A stretch of 64,000 nt of DNA from Lachnospiraceae bacterium EP-SM-12S-S03 (lineage in GTDB: Bacteria > Bacillota > Clostridia > Lachnospirales > Lachnospiraceae). A model generated the notes under the pieces. It saw nothing but the letters and a program-made list of their open reading frames with translations, did not search any database and was not told the origin of the DNA. Of the stretch, positions 59,582-64,000 are shown in pieces (position 1 is the stretch's first letter; each line of letters opens with the position of its first letter). Where the stretch lies: assembly GCA_020540725.1 (NCBI GenBank), contig JAJBSL010000005.1, forward strand, positions 1 to 64,000. The letters are read 5' to 3'. Position numbers and translations under genes: made by a program.

Positions 59582-59582
59582 T

Positions 59583-60473
59583 ATGAAAAAAGCATGGACG
59601 GAAAAATTCATGCAGGGAGTGTTCTTCATTGCCGCCTGCGCTTCGGTGCTGGCGGTAGCTCTCATTTGTGTCTTCTTGTTCGCAAATGGAGTTCCTGCAA
59701 TGAAAGAAATTGGTTTTCTTGATTTCCTTACAGGGGAAAGATGGAGACCGAACAATAAAATATTCGGAATCCTGCCGATGATCATGGGAAGTATCTATGT
59801 AACAGCAGGAGCCATTTTAATCGGAGTTCCTATCGGAATTCTTACTTCTGTGTTTATGGCAAAATATTGCCCGAAGAAAATCTATCCGGTGCTGAAAGGA
59901 GCCACAGAGCTGCTTGCAGGAATCCCGTCGGTTGTATACGGCTTCTTTGGATTGGTTGTTCTGGTACCGGCAACAAGGGAATTTTGCAGAAGTTTAAGGG
60001 CGGCAGGACTTTTAAGAAGTTCAGGAGATGGAAACAGCATTTTGACAGCATCGATTCTGCTTGGAATGATGATTCTTCCAACGATTATCGGGGTAACGGA
60101 ATCTGCCATCCGCGCAGTGCCGAATCAGTATTACGAAGGAGCGCTTGCCCTTGGAGCAACCCACGAACGAAGTATCTTCAAAGTAGTGCTTCCGGCAGCA
60201 AAATCCGGTGTGGTTGCGGGAATCGTTCTCGGAATCGGACGTGCCATCGGAGAGACAATGGCGGTAATCATGGTAGCAGGTAATCAGCCGCGTATGCCGC
60301 AAAGTATTGTAAAAGGCGTCCGCACATTGACAGCCAATATTGTAATAGAGATGGGCTATGCAACAGACCTTCACAGGGAGGCTCTGATTGCCACAGCAGT
60401 GGTACTTTTCGTATTCATTCTGATTATCAACCTTTCTGTATCCTTATTAAACAGGAGGTCAAGACATGAGTAA
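59583..60473 (+). CDS. pstC: phosphate ABC transporter permease PstC
   Basis: 296 residues. Six TM helices; the MetI-type EAA loop is RAVPNQYYEGALALGATHERSI. ELLAGIPSVVYGFFGL is the conserved Pst segment. Forms the channel with PstA; overlaps pstA by 8 nt. Confidence 0.94.
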   Translation: MKKAWTEKFMQGVFFIAACASVLAVALICVFLFANGVPAMKEIGFLDFLTGERWRPNNKIFGILPMIMGSIYVTAGAILIGVPIGILTSVFMAKYCPKKIYPVLKGATELLAGIPSVVYGFFGLVVLVPATREFCRSLRAAGLLRSSGDGNSILTASILLGMMILPTIIGVTESAIRAVPNQYYEGALALGATHERSIFKVVLPAAKSGVVAGIVLGIGRAIGETMAVIMVAGNQPRMPQSIVKGVRTLTANIVIEMGYATDLHREALIATAVVLFVFILIINLSVSLLNRRSRHE

Positions 60474-61329
60474 AATGAAAGATAAATTAAGAGCATATTT
60501 AAGAAGACCGGGATCTTTTATCATGATGCTGCTTGTTATGCTGGCGGCACTCATCACATTTGCGGTTCTGCTCTTTTTGATCGCATACATTCTGATCAAA
60601 GGGATTCCGCATATCAAACCGGAACTTTTTGCATTCAAATATACAACAGACAATGCATCTTTGATGCCGGCACTTATCAACACGATCATTATGACATTTT
60701 TCTCTTTGCTGATCGCAGTGCCGCTCGGAATATTTTCCGCAATCTTTCTTGTGGAATATTCGGGAAAAGGAAATAAATTTGTGGATATCATCCGGATTAC
60801 GACAGAGACATTATCCGGAATTCCGTCTATCGTATACGGACTTTTCGGAATGCTGTTCTTCGTGTCGGCATTGAAGTGGGGATATTCTCTTTTGGCAGGA
60901 GCGTTTACGTTGGCGATCATGATCCTTCCGCTGATCATGCGTACAACGGAAGAAGCGTTAAAGTCAGTACCGGACACATATAGAGAAGGAAGTTTCGGCC
61001 TGGGTGCAGGAAAACTCCGTACGGTATTCCGTGTAGTCCTTCCAAGTGCAGTGCCTGGAATCTTAGCCGGAATCATTCTTGCAGTCGGAAGAATTGTAGG
61101 GGAGACAGCGGCTTTAATCTATACAGCAGGAACTGTGCCGGAAATGGTATTAAATCCGATGGATTCCGGAAGAACGTTGGCAATCCACATGTATAATTTA
61201 TCAAATGAAGGACTTTACATGAATCAGGCATATGCGACAGCGGTTGTCCTTCTTGTGTTAGTAGTAGGAATTAACTGTTTGTCAAGTTTTGTGGCAAGAA
61301 AGATAACGAAAGGAAGAAACAATGAGTAA
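60466..61329 (+). CDS. pstA: phosphate ABC transporter permease PstA
   Basis: 287 residues; AGGAGG upstream. Six TM helices, TLSGIPSVYG-like segment ([16 protein letters not shown]) and EAA loop ([20 protein letters not shown]). Second permease subunit; overlaps pstB by 8 nt. Confidence 0.94.
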   Translation: MSKMKDKLRAYLRRPGSFIMMLLVMLAALITFAVLLFLIAYILIKGIPHIKPELFAFKYTTDNASLMPALINTIIMTFFSLLIAVPLGIFSAIFLVEYSGKGNKFVDIIRITTETLSGIPSIVYGLFGMLFFVSALKWGYSLLAGAFTLAIMILPLIMRTTEEALKSVPDTYREGSFGLGAGKLRTVFRVVLPSAVPGILAGIILAVGRIVGETAALIYTAGTVPEMVLNPMDSGRTLAIHMYNLSNEGLYMNQAYATAVVLLVLVVGINCLSSFVARKITKGRNNE

Positions 61330-62071
61330 GATTAGCGTCAAGAATCTAGATTTATATTATGGAGATTTCAAAGCTTTGAAAAATGTAAATCTGGAAATTG
61401 AATCCAATAAAATCACCGCATTTATCGGCCCGAGCGGCTGCGGGAAATCTACACTTTTAAAATCGCTGAACCGCATGAACGACCTTGTGGAAGGATGTAA
61501 GATCGATGGTCAGATTCTGCTGGACGGAGAAGACATTTACGGAAGAATGGATGTGAACCTTTTAAGAAAAAGAGTCGGCATGGTATTCCAGAAACCGAAT
61601 CCATTTCCGATGAGCATCTATGACAATATTGCATTCGGCCCGAGAACACATGGAATCCGGTCAAAATCAAAACTGGATGATATTGTGGAAAAATCACTTC
61701 GCGATGCAGCGATATGGGAAGAAACAAAAGACCGATTGAAAAAGAGCGCCCTTGGTATGTCAGGGGGACAGCAGCAGAGACTTTGCATCGCAAGAGCTCT
61801 CGCAGTACAGCCGGAGGTCCTTCTGATGGATGAGCCGACTTCTGCACTTGATCCGATTTCCACATCGAAGATAGAAGACCTTGCGATGGAACTGAAAAAA
61901 GATTATACTATTGTCATGGTTACACATAACATGCAGCAGGCGGTTCGTGTATCAGACAATACGGCGTTCTTTCTGTTGGGTGAAGTCATTGAATACAACG
62001 AAACTGAGAAATTATTCTCCATACCATCTGATAAACGTACAGAGGATTATATCACAGGGAGGTTTGGTTAG
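61322..62071 (+). CDS. pstB: phosphate ABC transporter ATPase PstB
   Basis: 249 residues. Walker [21 protein letters not shown] typical of PstB, signature [14 protein letters not shown], Walker [13 protein letters not shown], switch His in MVTHNMQQA. Drives phosphate import. Confidence 0.96.
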   Translation: MSKISVKNLDLYYGDFKALKNVNLEIESNKITAFIGPSGCGKSTLLKSLNRMNDLVEGCKIDGQILLDGEDIYGRMDVNLLRKRVGMVFQKPNPFPMSIYDNIAFGPRTHGIRSKSKLDDIVEKSLRDAAIWEETKDRLKKSALGMSGGQQQRLCIARALAVQPEVLLMDEPTSALDPISTSKIEDLAMELKKDYTIVMVTHNMQQAVRVSDNTAFFLLGEVIEYNETEKLFSIPSDKRTEDYITGRFG

Positions 62072-62073
62072 AC

Positions 62074-62721
62074 ATGAGAAACAAATTCGATATGCAGCTT
62101 GACAGTATGAATGAAATGCTGATCGAGATGGGAGAATTATGCGGGAAAGCTATTGCAAACGCAACAAAAGCTGTTGCGGATAAAGATTTGAATATGGCAA
62201 ATATTGTAATCAGAGAAGATGAAGAGATTGACCAGCTTGAGAAAGACATTGAAAGATTATGTCTGAAGCTTCTGTTGCAGCAGCAGCCAGTGGCAAAAGA
62301 CCTCCGGCAGATTTCCGCGGCGCTTAAGATGATCACAGACATGGAACGTATCGGCGATCAGGCGTCGGATATTGCAGAGATCCTCATTTCCGGTCAGATC
62401 AAGAGTATGAGAGCCCACAATTCTCTTGTAGAGATGGCTACACAGACGAGTGAAATGGTTAAGCAAAGCGTCAGAGCATTCGTAGAAAAGGATCTGGAGC
62501 TTACAAGAAAAGTCATTCTTGCAGACAACGGAGTCGATGAACTCTTTGATAAAATTAAGGAAGAATTGATTACACTGCTTGCAAAAGAACAGAATAAAGG
62601 CGGAGAAGCCATCGATATGTTGATGATCGCGAAATATCTGGAGCGTATCGGTGACCACGCAACGAACATCGCTGAATGGGTAGAATTCTCTATCACGGGT
62701 GTACACCGTAAATTAAACTAA
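62074..62721 (+). CDS. phoU: phosphate transport regulator PhoU
   Basis: 215 residues. Two three-helix PhoU repeats, each with the metal-binding pattern: ITDMERIGDQASDIAE and YLERIGDHATNIAEW. Couples Pst state to the PhoR kinase and prevents excess uptake. Two nt after pstB. Confidence 0.95.
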   Translation: MRNKFDMQLDSMNEMLIEMGELCGKAIANATKAVADKDLNMANIVIREDEEIDQLEKDIERLCLKLLLQQQPVAKDLRQISAALKMITDMERIGDQASDIAEILISGQIKSMRAHNSLVEMATQTSEMVKQSVRAFVEKDLELTRKVILADNGVDELFDKIKEELITLLAKEQNKGGEAIDMLMIAKYLERIGDHATNIAEWVEFSITGVHRKLN

Positions 62722-62751
62722 CAAAAGCGAATTTAGAAGGAGATCAAAAGA

Positions 62752-63432
62752 ATGATATATTGCGTAGAAGACGACAGCAACATTCGGGATCTGGTTGTAT
62801 ATACATTGGAATCTACAGGAATAAAAGCTTGTGGGTTTGAAGATGGAAAAGCATTTGTAGAAGCTTTGGCGTTTGAAACGCCAGAGCTTGTTTTGCTTGA
62901 TATTATGCTTCCGGGTGAAGATGGACTTACGATCTTGAAAAAATTAAAATCCTCCTCCAGAACAAAAGATATTCCTGTCATTATGGTAACGGCAAAAGGA
63001 TCTGAATATGACAAGGTGGTAGGATTGGATTCCGGGGCGGATGATTATATCACAAAGCCCTTCGGTATGATGGAACTTGTATCCAGAGTCAAAGCGGTAC
63101 TTCGAAGAACACAGAAAACCACAAAGGACACGACATATCGGATTGATAATCTGGAACTTGATGTGGAGAAACACAAAGTAAAAGTAGACGGTCAGGAAGT
63201 AACGCTGACATTAAAAGAATTCGAGATGTTGGAGAAACTTGTGAAGAACCAACATATTGTGTTGACGAGAGATAAGCTGTTGGAAGAAATATGGGGATAT
63301 GATTTTGATGGAGAGACAAGAACGGTGGATGTTCATGTCAGAACGTTGCGTCAGAAACTTGGTAGTGCGGGAGAACTGATTGAAACTGTTCGAGGTGTAG
63401 GTTACCGCATGGGAGGAAAGAATGAGAAGTAA
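62752..63432 (+). CDS. phoB: Pho regulon response regulator (OmpR/PhoB family)
   Basis: 226 residues; GAAGGAG upstream. Receiver with acidic pocket EDD near residues 5-7, phosphoacceptor Asp in LLDIMLPGEDG (near 51) and Lys in YITKPFG. Winged helix ends in TRTVDVHVRTLRQKL and VRGVGYR. With the following kinase and the pst operon it is the PhoB/PhoP-type regulator; likely reader of the hexamer arrays at 43118 and 58546. Confidence 0.93.
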   Translation: MIYCVEDDSNIRDLVVYTLESTGIKACGFEDGKAFVEALAFETPELVLLDIMLPGEDGLTILKKLKSSSRTKDIPVIMVTAKGSEYDKVVGLDSGADDYITKPFGMMELVSRVKAVLRRTQKTTKDTTYRIDNLELDVEKHKVKVDGQEVTLTLKEFEMLEKLVKNQHIVLTRDKLLEEIWGYDFDGETRTVDVHVRTLRQKLGSAGELIETVRGVGYRMGGKNEK

Positions 63433-64000
63433 GATCCAGAAAAGCATGATTCTCGTGCTTTGTATTACATTGGTCATCTCCTATCTCCTGCTTACGGTAG
63501 CGGTATACAATCAGACGTTCCAGAGCCTGCAAATCGAGGTGGAGCAGGAAGCCCAATATATTAAGGAAGCCATTAATATTTCCGGAACAGAGTATCTGGA
63601 AGCTATGGATAATGTACAACAAAATACAAGAGTAACAGTAATCACGCCGGACGGGGATGTAGTATACGATTCCAAAGACGATGAATTAACGCTTGCCAAT
63701 CATAAGAACAGGATAGAAGTGAAAGAAGCTCTTAAAAACGGAGAAGGACGCGATGTACGCGTGTCAGATACGATTAAAGAGCGATCCATTTATTACGCAA
63801 CTCTTCTGGAAGACGGCAATGTGCTTCGGGTATCCAGAACTGTAGATAATGTACTTCCGATGTTTATTCAGGTACTTCCGTATATGACTGTGATTGCAGT
63901 CGTGATGATCTGTTTTGCTATTGTACTTGCAAGATGGCAGACGGAAAGACTCATACGTCCCATCAATGAACTGGATTTAAATGAGCCTTTGAAAAATAAC
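63422..64000 (+). CDS. phoR: Pho regulon sensor kinase, N-terminal part (cut by window end)
   Basis: Open for 193 codons to the window edge; ATG 63422 overlaps phoB by 11 nt with GGAGG upstream. The visible part is the sensor: TM1 at ~9-28 (MILVLCITLVISYLLLTVAV), ~120 extracytoplasmic residues of a PAS-like region (VTVITPDGDVVYDSKDDE), and TM2 at ~153-175 (PYMTVIAVVMICFAIVLA). Histidine and ATP domains are beyond the window. Identity as PhoR rests on position and layout. Confidence 0.85.
   Translation, partial: MRSKIQKSMILVLCITLVISYLLLTVAVYNQTFQSLQIEVEQEAQYIKEAINISGTEYLEAMDNVQQNTRVTVITPDGDVVYDSKDDELTLANHKNRIEVKEALKNGEGRDVRVSDTIKERSIYYATLLEDGNVLRVSRTVDNVLPMFIQVLPYMTVIAVVMICFAIVLARWQTERLIRPINELDLNEPLKNN

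Noticed and set aside
1-64000. CRISPR arrays, prophage or integrated element
   Set aside because: No regularly spaced repeats, integrase, phage structural genes or attachment sites were found; gene content is housekeeping throughout.

Overview
The window looks like core chromosome of a spore-forming Firmicute of class Clostridia, most likely family Lachnospiraceae. The evidence is moderate-to-low GC with AGGAGG-type ribosome binding sites, spoIIAA-spoIIAB-sigF followed by spoVAA-AE, class III (anaerobic) ribonucleotide reductase, rubrerythrin, a streptococcal-type fab operon with fabK and a MarR regulator, a T-box in front of valS, and tRNA genes without encoded CCA. I see no prophage, insertion sequence or CRISPR array, and only modest accessory content.

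Layout. 1-1.1 kb: the tail of a 23S rRNA gene, then eight tRNA genes (Asn, Glu, Thr, CAT, Asp, Val, Leu, Arg) and a damaged tRNA-Thr-like piece. 1.2-7.8 kb: a lipoprotein, a kinase-like/TM/TPR protein, a family 2 glycosyltransferase, rubrerythrin, a Csp-type subtilase and an NMN-adenylyltransferase-like protein. 7.8-10.9 kb: the anaerobic RNR locus, with two tandem NrdR-box-like sites at the promoter, NrdD lacking its glycyl-radical end, a separate 51-residue gene supplying that end, and nrdG. 10.9-19.1 kb: a PrdX-like deacylase, a heterodimeric ABC exporter, a DUF3810 protein, a NatAB-like transporter, a cysteine-rich YlmC-like protein and nrdR. 19.1-24.8 kb: divergent coaBC and panT-like/coaX, then truA, exonuclease III, an isochorismatase-fold protein and an SDR. 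24.9-30 kb: an HD-only alarmone hydrolase, asparaginase, YitT, HAD phosphatase, lrgAB and an Rpn-type nuclease. 30.3-38.4 kb: T-box-valS, an LTA-synthase-like protein, folC, a 44-residue ORF and a TPR membrane protein.

38.4-43.1 kb is the sporulation block spoIIAA-AB-sigF and, behind a possible sigma-G promoter, a 55-residue membrane peptide and spoVAA-AB-AC-AD-AE. 43.1-44.8 kb is a Na/Pi cotransporter behind four hexamers at exact 11-bp phase. 45-54.7 kb is the complete type II fatty-acid synthesis operon fabH-acpP-fabK-fabD-fabG-fabF-accB-fabZ-accC-accDA-fabT, with a FabT-like operator at its promoter and AccD and AccA fused in one chain. 54.7-58.4 kb holds a small unknown, a PncA-like hydrolase, a PfoR-like EIIC, a small alarmone synthetase with a structured leader, and a second YitT. 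58.5-64 kb is pstSCAB-phoU-phoB-phoR; phoR is cut by the window end.

Three regulatory circuits appear together with their regulators: NrdR with boxes at nrdD, FabT with an operator at fabH, and PhoB/PhoR with Pho-box-like arrays at both nptA and pstS. The tRNA-Val (TAC) at the left end matches the GTA specifier of the valS T-box. The items most worth a second look are the split NrdD, the circularly permuted PstS, the AccD-AccA fusion, the structured leader of the alarmone synthetase and a palindrome family found immediately after terminators.
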